Assembly (NCBI RefSeq): GCF_000497045.1
Contig: NW_015961988.1
Location: forward strand, 806,001-870,000
DNA from: Kalmanozyma brasiliensis GHG001
Lineage: Eukaryota > Basidiomycota > Ustilaginomycetes > Ustilaginales
DNA length: 64,000 bases
Reading direction: 5' to 3'
Below, in pieces: positions 18,948-28,227 of this stretch. Position 1 is the first letter of the stretch. The number at the start of each line of letters is the position of its first letter. Both the position numbers and the translations under genes were made by a program. The notes below the pieces were generated by a model. It made no database searches. It worked only from the letters and a program-made list of their open reading frames with translations, and was not told the DNA's origin.

Positions 18948-19781
18948 TTACGAGCCAAGACCCAACCACTGGCCCCACTCGTGCCGCTGAGCAGGAAGCT
19001 CCGAGCCGCTCGACAAACTTTTCCCCTGCTGCTTCACAGGGCTCCGCAGTGACGACTGAACTTCGATCGGTGGAGCACGTGCGGCGATGCGCTCTGCCAG
19101 TTGTTTCTCGGCGAACGCCTTGACCAGCCTTTCGGCGACAATCTTGCGGTGGCCCATCCAGTGTCTGTCGGTGTAGAAGGCTGCGTCGCGCTCCGGCTTG
19201 GTCAGCTCTAAGAAGCTGCATTGCGGAAAGGGTCATGAAATGGTAAGCTTCTTTGGTATTCACTTGGATCGAGGGTGTGCGCCTGCTGCGTTGGAAGATC
19301 TTGCCCGTTGCGTCCAGCGTCCTTCATGCTTCTACGGGCGTACGTGAGAAAACTCGCAGGGTAAGGTTAGCCCAATGAACGCAGAAAATCGGCCGCAAAC
19401 GCCTCCCCATACCTACTTGGCATCCTTGAACGTCGAGCTGTAGGAGTCGATCGACATTGGGTCAGTGAAGAGGGCTCCGAAATTTACACGTCTAGTCTTC
19501 AAGAATGAAACTCACTAGTAGTAAGTGTCGATGATGGGAACCGCCTCGGTGTGAAGAAAGTCCCACCAAGCAGGTTCAACATGATGGTACTCGGCTGGCA
19601 GCCACCTGAACAGCGTCTTTGTCTGCACCTCGTCCCAGAGGTATCGAACGGCCTCATCGCCTCGAAGGATGCTGCTGGGCACGATGCTTCGCGGCGGAGC
19701 TGCATGGACTTGTTTCTGCCCCGAAAGCAGCTCCAGAGCCACCAGAAGGATTGGAACGTGGAAGTAGCGGGACAGCTTCAT
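18948..19781 (-). CDS. Secreted W-x2-F-L family, member 6 (GC-AG intron)
   Basis: Exons: 19781-19516, 19437-19417, 19331-19305, 19215-18948; 193 residues. Introns 78, 85 and 89 nt, all phase 2. Signal peptide about 1-27 (V-H-A-A). Exon 1 ends A-W-W-D-F-L-H-T-E-A-V-P-I-I-D. Micro-exons 21 and 27 nt. The third intron appears to use a GC donor (GG|GCAAGA): this gives the 27-nt exon length seen in members 7 and 8 and joins G-R-N-G to F-L-E-L-T, matching G-R-A-K F-M-A-L-T of member 7. The last exon has T-K-P-E-R, R-L-V-K-A-F-A-E-K-Q-L-A-E, an insertion of about 25 residues and ends E-W-G-Q-W-L-G-L-G-S. No cysteine in the mature chain. Confidence 0.72.
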
Positions 19782-20260
19782 CTGAGATACCGACGAATGG
19801 ATTCTTGAGCGTGTTGGTGTGTTTAGGGCGCGTAGTCTAGGAGGGGCACGAAGTGTGGAGAAGAGGCTTTTGTAGGGTCCGAATTGGCAACTCTCCTTCC
19901 GGCTCTTATCGAGCCCGCTTTTTGAACGAGACGAGTGGTTGCAAGCGACGTGCATCGACCCACGAGTCATTTTGCCCACTTTAGCAGGCCGTGGCTTGGC
20001 GGTGGGATAGACATGGGCTCAGAGTTTTCCGAGATTGCGATGCACGAACATATCAAGTTCAAAACGGAGATCTCACGTCCACGCGCGAAGCCACCTCTCA
20101 ACAGAGCCAACGGATAGAACTTTGCACATTTGGACGACTCGCGGCTGCTTTCTGAGCATTTGTACAGCAATATCACACTCCTACTGTCTGTTCAGAAGCA
20201 TATACGATGTATTACCACGTCGCAATTGATGAGCTTGCGCCGAGGATCGTCCAGAGCACT
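19782..20260. other. Spacer between members 6 and 7
   Basis: 479 bp, presumably the member 6 promoter and member 7 3' end. No clear TATA element, repeat or coding remnant. Confidence 0.4.
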
Positions 20261-20991
20261 TCAACTATGCTCCGATGGCGAGCCTAGGCTCAGCGACTTT
20301 CCCCATTCGCGGTGCTCTGCGTTACGTTCGGCAGCCAGTCGTTCGGCCTCCGCGAGCTGCTTGTCCGCAAAAGCCTTGACGAGACGCAAAGCGACGGTGT
20401 GACGATGCATCGGCCAGTAAGGCGAGGAGTAGTGAGTGACCTTCCTTTCCGGCATGGTGAGCGCCATAAACCTGATCAAAGTGACGTTGTGGATTAGTCT
20501 TTGCAGAGCTCCTGAGACGTATCGCTGGGTTTGTTGACTTACTTGGCGCGTCCGGCGTAGCTCGCAGCCCTGCGGTTGAGACAATGCTTGAGGATCAGTA
20601 TTTCGCGCTCTTCACGCCTAAGGCACACATGTATACTCACGCACGCTGGCCCGGAAAGGCAGCCCTGTATAAGAATGATGACTTGTCAGCTCTGCGCTTC
20701 GTCGTCTCGGTCACGGCGGCCGTGGACTCACTTATAGTAGGCGTCGATGATAAGAGCAGCTTCCGTGTGCAGGAACTCCGACCAGGCGGGCTGAACAGCT
20801 TGATACTGAAAAGGTAGCTGTTTGATCAAGACATAGCGTTGCACTGCTTCCCAGAGATACTGTGTGGCGCCTGTCTCGTCTCTTGCCACACTCTCGGGCA
20901 TGGCAGCAGGTACCGGCGGAGTAGACCTGACCGTGAACGGAATGAAAGCCAGGCAGCTGACCACGGCCGGCAGAAGGCTTGCGAGCTTCAT
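20261..20991 (-). CDS. Secreted W-x2-F-L family, member 7 (candidate effector)
   Basis: Exons: 20991-20732, 20664-20641, 20569-20543, 20471-20261; 173 residues. Introns 67, 71 and 71 nt, all phase 2 with GT-AG ends. Signal peptide about 1-23, followed by P-P-V-P-A-A-M-P-E-S-V-A, a stretch shared with member 8. Exon 1 ends A-W-S-E-F-L-H-T-E-A-A-L-I-I-D-A-Y-Y. Micro-exons 24 and 27 nt. The last exon has F-M-A-L-T-M-P-E-R, the helix R-L-V-K-A-F-A-D-K-Q-L-A-E and E-W-G-K-S-L-S-L-G-S. No cysteine in the mature protein. This is the cleanest gene model of the family and was used to phase the others. Confidence 0.82.
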
Positions 20992-21528
20992 GTCGGGATA
21001 GTGATGAAGGGTAAAGTCGATGAAGGGGAGACCGAGGCCAAGAGATCTCACAGGAGCTGAAAGTGCAATGCGGTACGGGGGGACGAGGCAACCATCTCAT
21101 TGAGGCTCACTTTAAGCAAGTCTCGAAAGAGAAGCTACAGTACATCGCCAGTCGTCAGAGATTGCTTCACTCTGTTTCGGCCAAACGACCTCCGACTCCT
21201 ATGCTGAGGGACGTCGATGGATAAACATGGCAAATGAACGGGCGGCTACGATGGGCTGTTGCACGCTACCTCAACTCATCACTGACCAGGTGGGCTTGCC
21301 CCTAACTTATACGGGCGGTTCTCGCACAAAAGAGCAGATGAGACCACCGCCATTGTGTCTTACGACGTCGATCATAGGACGAGCTTCGACAGACCATGAC
21401 TCGCCCACACAACAATAAAGATCAACCTCTTTCATTCCGCGACTGCAGTTGCGCAAGTCGAAAGAAGAGCAACGCGCACTGCCAAGACCTCTGCGGATCT
21501 TCGACTACAAACGTCTCGGTTCTGCCAC
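20992..21528. other. Member 7 upstream region and PEX5 3' flank
   Basis: 537 bp at the boundary between the secreted-protein array and the housekeeping genes. No coding segment recognised. Confidence 0.4.
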
Positions 21529-23709
21529 CTAGAACTCGAAGCCTTCCCTCCTGAACTGGCCCAGGTCGCTACCCACGTGCGCCTTCTGCGCGAGGTCCAT
21601 CCTGTCCATCACCAAGAAGATCCTCCTGAGCGTCGACCAGAGGTTGTGGCTCTCTCCGGCCTCGGCGAGCGGTGTAGGCGCAGGCTGTTCTCCCTCCGGC
21701 ACATCCGGTAGCGTGTGCGTCTGCTGTAGATTCAGCGCTGCCAGCAGGTGTTCTGCCGCCTCGTGGTGCGCACCGAGATTGAGGCACGACACAGACAAGT
21801 TGTAGATCGCCCGTGTGAATGTGGGTCGCAGCTCCAAAGCCTTGTGGTAGGCAGCAATGGCTTCTTCTGGCTTACCACCGTTGGCGAGCGTCGCACCGAG
21901 TCGGTTCCACAGCAGGAAGTCGTTCGGTCGCGCAGAGAGCGCCGTGTTGAAGCAGTCCTGCGCCTGTTCGTACGCAGACTGGGTGTAGAAGAGCACTCCG
22001 AGACCGACCTGCACTTCCGGGTCGATCTGGCCTGCACTGTTGCCTTGCCGCGCGGCTTGAAGGAACATGTCCGTGACGCGGTTGAGTGACGCCCATGGAT
22101 TGCCTTCTGTGCCCTCGATGGGGTCCTTGCTACCCGAGATTTCTGCGGGGAGAGGTCCAGCTTTGATATTCGGGTACGCCCTCGAGATGTAACGCTCCAG
22201 CGTCTGGTGTGCTGCAGTATCGTAGCCTTCGTTCGTGTACGAGATGGCGAGCGACATGTACGCCTCGAGGTTGTTTTCGTCGATCTTGATGGCTTCTTCG
22301 AGCGCGCGGATGGCTTGCGCTTCCTTTTCGTTCATAGCCTGACACTCGCCGAGCCTGCGCCAGGCTTCGGAACGTTCGCGACGCGAGCGATCGACTTCGC
22401 CCCGTTCCACTTCGCCTCCCGTGCCGCCTTGCGTCTCGCGCTGCGTGGCGGCTTCGAAGAGCAGGGCTGCGTCCGAGAGGTTGCCCCCATTGGCGAGGAG
22501 ACGCAAACCTTCCGAGAGCGGATCGGGATGCGTCTGGAAGGGGTTCTGCTGACTGGTCCTGTACTGACCCAGGCGAGGGTAGCCGTCGGGGCCGACGACG
22601 CCGAATCCATCTAGGAGGGCATCCTCGGTGCCGTCCAGGGCTCCCATCTCGTCTAGACCGTGCCTGCCACCACCGAGCCCACCCGAGGGGTGCGAGTAGC
22701 CAAACTGCTCGTCGTCCTCCGTCCTAGACTTCATCAGCTCTTCCTCCCATTTGGCAAGCTCGGCATCTGCGGACGAGGGCGGGATGCCGTTGCGCGAGTT
22801 CATAGATCGCCAAAGGTCCTCGAAGCGCGAGTTGGCCTCGTTGCCGTCGGCTGTGAGCTCCTGCTCGATGGCGTCCAGCTCGCGACGAATTGACTCAGCT
22901 TGCTCCGCCTCGGAGGGAAGGAGGTCGGTCTCGGCTTCCTTGGCCTTGCCTTTGCCTTTGGCCTGTTCGTCGTCTAGCTTCTTGAATTGCTCCTCCCAGG
23001 TGGCATCGTCGAGCTCGGTGAAGCGAGACTGCGCAGATTGTGCCTGTTGTGGTTGCTGCTGCTGATGCTGCTGCTGCTGCATCGAGCCCATACTTCCCAA
23101 CATGCCCATTCCCATGCCTCCCATTCCCATTCCCATGCCCATGCCCATACCGCCGCCGTAGGAGCCCATCATGGGACGAGAGGCATAGGCGCCCGAAGAG
23201 CCGGATCCGTCTGCGCCGGGCATCTGCCGCATCGACGCTGGCTGCTGATGTTGAGATGATCCGAATTGCTGCGCCCAAGCGGATGAGCCTGCGGGAGCCT
23301 GCATTGATCTAGCGGGAGCGCCACCGCGTGCGAAGGCGGCTTCCATGTCTGCACCCGATGGAGTGCCCGTGCGTGGCATTTGATTGGCCCATGCTGCACC
23401 CGAGTTGGGACGCTGGAAGGAAGGCATTGAATTGTTGAGCTCGTTGCGCATGGCTTGAAGATCAAATGCCGAGGAAGCTGCGCCGGGCATGGAAGCGCCC
23501 TGCTGTTGACGGAAAAAAGCTTCAGCGTCCGAGTTGGGCCCAGCTTGGTGCTGTTGTCGCATACCCGCAGGACCCATCTGTGGTTGGCCGGCAAAGGTGC
23601 GATCGCCATGCTGGATGGAGCGGTCCTGCTGAGTGTGCTTGAGCATCTGCGCAAGACCATTGTTGGAGGTCGAGCACTCTGCTCCATTGAGCATGGACTG
23701 GAACGCCAT
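21529..23709 (-). CDS. PEX5: Peroxisomal targeting signal 1 receptor Pex5
   Basis: 726 residues. C12 in the N-terminal G-A-E-C is the position of the conserved cysteine that is mono-ubiquitinated for receptor recycling. Pex13/Pex14-binding W-x3-F motifs are visible at about 145-149 (W-A-Q-Q-F) and 238-242 (W-E-E-Q-F). The C-terminal 320 residues form TPR repeats (for example G-x-L-F-Y-T-Q-S-A-Y-E-Q-A and N-R-L-G-A-T-L-A-N-G) that bind the SKL-type C-terminus of cargo. Between the motifs is a Met/Gly repeat (about 181-211) and a Gln-rich run, encoded by short DNA repeats at about 23040-23165. Pex5 cycles between cytosol and peroxisome membrane. Confidence 0.95.
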   Translation of the reverse strand: MAFQSMLNGAECSTSNNGLAQMLKHTQQDRSIQHGDRTFAGQPQMGPAGMRQQHQAGPNSDAEAFFRQQQGASMPGAASSAFDLQAMRNELNNSMPSFQRPNSGAAWANQMPRTGTPSGADMEAAFARGGAPARSMQAPAGSSAWAQQFGSSQHQQPASMRQMPGADGSGSSGAYASRPMMGSYGGGMGMGMGMGMGGMGMGMLGSMGSMQQQQHQQQQPQQAQSAQSRFTELDDATWEEQFKKLDDEQAKGKGKAKEAETDLLPSEAEQAESIRRELDAIEQELTADGNEANSRFEDLWRSMNSRNGIPPSSADAELAKWEEELMKSRTEDDEQFGYSHPSGGLGGGRHGLDEMGALDGTEDALLDGFGVVGPDGYPRLGQYRTSQQNPFQTHPDPLSEGLRLLANGGNLSDAALLFEAATQRETQGGTGGEVERGEVDRSRRERSEAWRRLGECQAMNEKEAQAIRALEEAIKIDENNLEAYMSLAISYTNEGYDTAAHQTLERYISRAYPNIKAGPLPAEISGSKDPIEGTEGNPWASLNRVTDMFLQAARQGNSAGQIDPEVQVGLGVLFYTQSAYEQAQDCFNTALSARPNDFLLWNRLGATLANGGKPEEAIAAYHKALELRPTFTRAIYNLSVSCLNLGAHHEAAEHLLAALNLQQTHTLPDVPEGEQPAPTPLAEAGESHNLWSTLRRIFLVMDRMDLAQKAHVGSDLGQFRREGFEF

Positions 23710-24643
23710 CTTGCTGGGTAGAGCGCTGCGGCGTTATCTTCACAGCGAGAGAGTTGATGCAGAGTTCAAGTGGATTGCTCCGAGTTGGATGATGCAGAAG
23801 CAACGCTCAAGTGTGGTGATGGAAGCAAAGAACGAAGGCGGTGGCGATGAAATGTGATGGTTGTGTGTGATTTGATGTGACTTTGCGGAGAAAAGGGTCT
23901 CGAGTGGAGAGTGCGCAGTCGAATGCGTTGGAACTGCGCGCTGAGCCCGGTTGGCTGCCGGCTTCTACCTCAGCCTTGCGCCGGCTTTTCAAGCTCGGCT
24001 TTTTGCGCTCGCCATTCGGCCGGAATTCAATTTTAGTATGTGTTACGCCGATACCCCCACGTTGACCCCACGTCCAAGACCGCCAGAAGATGCCGAAGGT
24101 CCATGCTTCCACTCTTCGACCGTGCCGATCCTGCATCGAATTGATAGCACGACCATCCCCAGCGTCGGACATGGGACATCCGCTTGATATTACAGACCTT
24201 TATCGCTGCATCGGTCTCCGTACAGCGTGTGCGAAGTCGTCCACGTCGGTCCGTTCGTACAGCTTGATGCAGGCTGTTGGCGAGGTTATCTGGCTCGCTT
24301 AGAGATACACCACCTCGCTTGGAATCACGTCGGTCATTTTGATTCTTCTTGCCGCGAAGCTGCCATGCCATGTCTACGCATATCTGGGAATGGGCCACCG
24401 ACGTCGGCCGACGTGGTCGCACAGCTTCGTAGCATGCACCATGTGAGACAGGAACCTGTCGGCAGGGTATCGGCAGTGAACACACCTACAGAACATCCGA
24501 GCAAGCATGAGCGTTATCGTCTTCGCCTCAGAATCAGCGAACGGATATAAGATCATCACCACGGCGAGGCGAAGACTAGTCATGATCCATCTTCTGCACA
24601 AGCTCGTTCCACAGGAATCGCCTCTTGTTCCTACGCTAGAAAC
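23710..24643. other. Divergent promoter region, PEX5 / secreted protein
   Basis: 934 bp between divergent starts. Several short overlapping frames exist on both strands but none shows a domain or signal peptide. Confidence 0.45.
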
Positions 24644-26437
24644 ATGGTCAAGCTGACAGGTCTCGCCGCTGGCGTTGCTGCTGCCGCTGCGCTGGGTACC
24701 TCTTTGTTCCTCCCTGGCGCTCAAGCCCTCCCTTCGGCCGCCTCTAGCACCGCCAACTTTGGTCTCGACCAGCTGCTGGCCGCGAGGTCTGCTGCCAACA
24801 ACAACGGCAGCGACTTCCTCTCCACGCTCTCGGAAGGTCAACGCCATGTCTTCACGACTTCGTTGTCAATGCTTGACTCCAACTTCCAGCCTCCGTACAT
24901 CTTTGGATCGTCCCGTTACACTGCCTACTATGCCGTCTCTCTGCTTGCTCGCAACGGTCCTGGAGACGCTGCTCTCGCCAAGCAGCTCATCCACGATGCC
25001 ATCGCTGCCCAGTGGAAAAATGTATCCGACATCTGGTACGGCGCCTTCCTCGACCCGAACCAGCCTCCTCCTGGCCCGCTCAATGCTCCCAAGATTTACG
25101 GCTCTTACGATGCCAATTCGAATCTCTTCGTCGCCACTGCCTTCATGCTTGCCATCGAAGACTTCAGCCATCTGATGGATGAAGGGACCAAGAACGCTGT
25201 CATCGAATCGGGCTATCGAGCTGTCGTCGGCGACACGTATCGCGTCTTTGGTGTCGAGGGTGACAACTTGACACCGGCGTACTCGAACCCCTGGCTGATG
25301 CGTTGCATGGCAATGTCGTACTACGGTAACCTCAAACAGGATGCAAACATGACCACCTATGCCGAGAGGTACGCTGGCGAATTCTACTCGCTGTTCGACA
25401 TGTACGACACGCTGAGCGAATTCAACTCGGCAACCTACACCGGTGTGTCTCTGTGGGCGCTGAGCCTGGCGGGATACCTACCATCTAACACGACCATGGC
25501 ACAGAGAGCTGGAGACACCATCTCCAAGATCTGGGCCAAGACCGCCGAGCTGTGGCAGCCGCAGCTCAACAGCCTTGGTGGCTCATGGGATCGAACATAC
25601 GGCTTTGGCTTGTCCGACTATGTCAATCTGCTCGGCTTCTATGTGGCTGGCTTCAACAACGGCAATGCAAAGAGCTGGCCCCAGCCTTGGAAGCTGTCTG
25701 GATCTGCGCATGTTTCAGACGCCGCTTTTGCTCCATTGATCGCCATCACTAGCAAGTACCATGATCAATATGTCTCGCAGGAATCTCGAGAGTACCTCAA
25801 GCCGTGCGTTGCTGGTAAGAAGGCGGGTCGTCTTGTCAAGTCGAAGGCTTGGTCGCCTCCCTTTGACGCCGACGTCAACGAGTATGGTCCTCGAAACTAC
25901 ACCGCCTGGATTGCCGACAATGTCACTGTCGGCGGTACAGAGATTGACGAAGCTGCCATTGGCGGTCCGGCCAAGAACCCCACCGCCTTTACGCCAGCTG
26001 TCATGATGTGGTCTACGCCCAACGAGCACTCGCTCGACTACGCTCAGCCTAAAGCCTCTTGGCTGTCGCTCTACCCTACCACCGGGACCATCTTGGCGAC
26101 AGCTTCGTCTTCCAACCTCACCATCAAATTCCCACCCTCAAAGGCTTTCGCCGCCAACTACACTGCGCCGACGCAGATGACGCTCCTGTTCGGCACTACG
26201 CCATTGAGCAACCTGCCGAGCGACTTTTTGGTCTCTTCGAATCAGACTGGCGGAAAGTTGCCTGGCATGGAGCTCACCCTCAGTGGCAACGTAGCTTCCA
26301 GCGCCGTCTATCGCTCGTTGACCTACGACAGCTCAAAGAACATCAACGGATACTACTACTACAACCTCACTTTTGCGCTTGGCGGTCTGCCGCAAAACAC
26401 GGTCCCCGAGCTGGTCGTCTCGTACACGCTTATGTGA
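24644..26437 (+). CDS. Large secreted glycoprotein, unknown
   Basis: 597 residues with a signal peptide (about 1-28, ends A-Q-A-L). The mature chain has at least ten N-x-S/T sites (for example N-V-S, N-M-T, N-T-T, N-Y-T, N-V-T, N-L-T) and many Trp/Tyr residues. The first 350 residues are helix-rich with repeated aromatic patterns (S-R-Y-T-A-Y-Y-A, W-Y-G-A-F, W-A-L-S-L-A-G-Y), which would fit a six-hairpin (alpha/alpha)6 glycosidase-like fold, followed by a beta-rich domain. I do not recognise a family and no catalytic motif is certain. Only one or two cysteines are present. It is a secreted or cell-wall protein conserved in style with other fungal extracellular enzymes. Confidence 0.75.
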   Translation: MVKLTGLAAGVAAAAALGTSLFLPGAQALPSAASSTANFGLDQLLAARSAANNNGSDFLSTLSEGQRHVFTTSLSMLDSNFQPPYIFGSSRYTAYYAVSLLARNGPGDAALAKQLIHDAIAAQWKNVSDIWYGAFLDPNQPPPGPLNAPKIYGSYDANSNLFVATAFMLAIEDFSHLMDEGTKNAVIESGYRAVVGDTYRVFGVEGDNLTPAYSNPWLMRCMAMSYYGNLKQDANMTTYAERYAGEFYSLFDMYDTLSEFNSATYTGVSLWALSLAGYLPSNTTMAQRAGDTISKIWAKTAELWQPQLNSLGGSWDRTYGFGLSDYVNLLGFYVAGFNNGNAKSWPQPWKLSGSAHVSDAAFAPLIAITSKYHDQYVSQESREYLKPCVAGKKAGRLVKSKAWSPPFDADVNEYGPRNYTAWIADNVTVGGTEIDEAAIGGPAKNPTAFTPAVMMWSTPNEHSLDYAQPKASWLSLYPTTGTILATASSSNLTIKFPPSKAFAANYTAPTQMTLLFGTTPLSNLPSDFLVSSNQTGGKLPGMELTLSGNVASSAVYRSLTYDSSKNINGYYYYNLTFALGGLPQNTVPELVVSYTLM

Positions 26438-26777
26438 GGGACGGCAGCTCGACGTCTCTATATAGCTATGAAATGGATGTCGGAAGGAAGGAATACGGAA
26501 TAGAAGACTTGCGTGCAGGAAAACTTGCCTGTGTGCCGTGTGGTTGATCGCTATGGTGCAAAACGCAAAGTGACAGCTCTGAAATCTCTCTACGGGCTGA
26601 CCTGGAAATTTCTTCCCGAGCCTTGAGAAGCCTTAGGGCTCGGGGCGGAAGAACGCACGCGTCGCGTCCTTCGGTGCTGCTGCGCTGAGTCGCAAAAAAG
26701 GTGACCTCTGCGCAGAGACCAACACTTTTGGCTGCTTTTCCTCCACCATCTTCTCACTTCGGCATACACTCCGCAAA
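26438..26777. other. Intergenic, 340 bp
   Basis: 3' end of the glycoprotein gene and promoter of the histone chaperone gene. A TATATAG sequence near 26459 lies just after the stop codon. Nothing else seen. Confidence 0.4.
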
Positions 26778-28133
26778 ATGGCTTTCAACGAACAGCCCTC
26801 GAACCCTCACCCCGATGCTGTAGCTGAAGACGCTACGGCAGCCGTCGAGGCGATCGACGGAGTCTCAGCACGTCAGCTGATCGACGAAGCAAAGCGCCAC
26901 TTTGCACTCAAAGAATACGTTCAGGCTTCCGACAAGCTGGCTCTTGCTCTCGACGACCTTCGAGAATCTCACGCCGAAGATGCCGACGAGGTTGCGCCGG
27001 TCTTGCAACTATACGGCCAGAGCGTGCTGGAAAACTTCATCCTCAACTCGGGCGCCTTAGGAGGAGGTGGTGGCTCTGCTCCCTTGCCCGCTCCTTCCGC
27101 TCCCGTGGCTTCTGGATCATCGTCGAAGCCATCCGGCTCGTCCTCGTCGAGTGCGGTCAAGAGCGATCCCCGCTTCAGCTTCACTGGCGATGCGGAGGAT
27201 GACGACGACGATGAGGAGGAGCAAGCCGCTGCCGGTGCTGCTGGAGAGGGTGACGACGACGACGATCTGCAGCTCTCATTTGCTGTGCTCGACCTCGCCA
27301 GAGTCATCTACAAGCGCATCCTCGACTCGGACTCCCAAAAGCTGACAACACTAGATGGGCAGGAGTGGGGCAAGACCCGCATCCAAGCCGAGCTGGCGGA
27401 AGTGATGAACTTGCTCGGCGACGTCGGTCTGGAATCGGAAAACTTCACCCAGGCATCGGCCGACTATAAATCGAGTCTCGACATCTTGCTCCCTCTCCTC
27501 AACCCGCACTCGCGTCGACTTGCGGATGCGCACCTGCGTCTTGGGCTCGCGCTCGAATTTCACCCGGATGTGGAGCAGCGCAAGGGCGCCAAGGCCCATG
27601 TTCAAGCCGCTTCTGATGTGTGCGGTGCACGTGTTGCTGCGATCCAAGCTCGTATCGACAACTTCACCGCGCAAACCATCTCGACCACAGACGCCGGGGC
27701 GGAGAAAGAGAAGGACGACCTCGCTGACCTGCGCGACGAAGCGGCGCTCAAAAAGGAGCTCGCGGACATCCAAGACTTGAAGAAGGAGCTCGACACCAAG
27801 CTGGAAGAGTACGACACCGAGGACGGACAGGCGCAGCTCAACGGCCAGCCCGACATCACGGGCGTGCTGGGCTTGCCTGCGGAAGCGGCGGCAGCGGCGG
27901 GCATGTCGACCAAAGATGCGCTGCAGCAGGCCATCAAGGATGCGTTCCTCGGTGCGCAGGCCGAGGGCGCGAGCGAGGTGAACCCTTTCACGGGGGCGAG
28001 CAAGGCCAGCGCAGCAGATGCGCCGGTGAACAACCTCAGCTCGATGGTCAAGAGGAAGAAGAAGACCGACGAGGAAGGCGCGACGGCGACGAACGGAGAG
28101 ACGGACGCCAAGAAGGCGCACACCGAGGCATGA
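26778..28133 (+). CDS. NASP/Sim3/Hif1-type histone chaperone
   Basis: 451 residues. An N-terminal TPR (about 33-60 and 75-95) is followed by a long acidic insert (about 140-165, runs of Asp/Glu) and then the SHNi-TPR region (about 170-275; S-F-A-V-L-D-L-A-R-V-I-Y and A-D-A-H-L-R-L-G-L-A-L-E-F). The acidic insert within the second TPR is diagnostic of the NASP/Sim3/Hif1 family, which bind H3-H4 and, in fission yeast Sim3, CENP-A. A basic K-R-K-K-K near residue 430 is a probable nuclear localisation signal. The gene converges on the next one with 94 bp between stops. Confidence 0.88.
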   Translation: MAFNEQPSNPHPDAVAEDATAAVEAIDGVSARQLIDEAKRHFALKEYVQASDKLALALDDLRESHAEDADEVAPVLQLYGQSVLENFILNSGALGGGGGSAPLPAPSAPVASGSSSKPSGSSSSSAVKSDPRFSFTGDAEDDDDDEEEQAAAGAAGEGDDDDDLQLSFAVLDLARVIYKRILDSDSQKLTTLDGQEWGKTRIQAELAEVMNLLGDVGLESENFTQASADYKSSLDILLPLLNPHSRRLADAHLRLGLALEFHPDVEQRKGAKAHVQAASDVCGARVAAIQARIDNFTAQTISTTDAGAEKEKDDLADLRDEAALKKELADIQDLKKELDTKLEEYDTEDGQAQLNGQPDITGVLGLPAEAAAAAGMSTKDALQQAIKDAFLGAQAEGASEVNPFTGASKASAADAPVNNLSSMVKRKKKTDEEGATATNGETDAKKAHTEA

Positions 28134-28227
28134 AACACGATCATCACACCAACAACCTCACACGACAACACACGTTGATCGGAATACCATGATTTCCATC
28201 TATTGCCGAATCTTGTGAAAATGGCGA

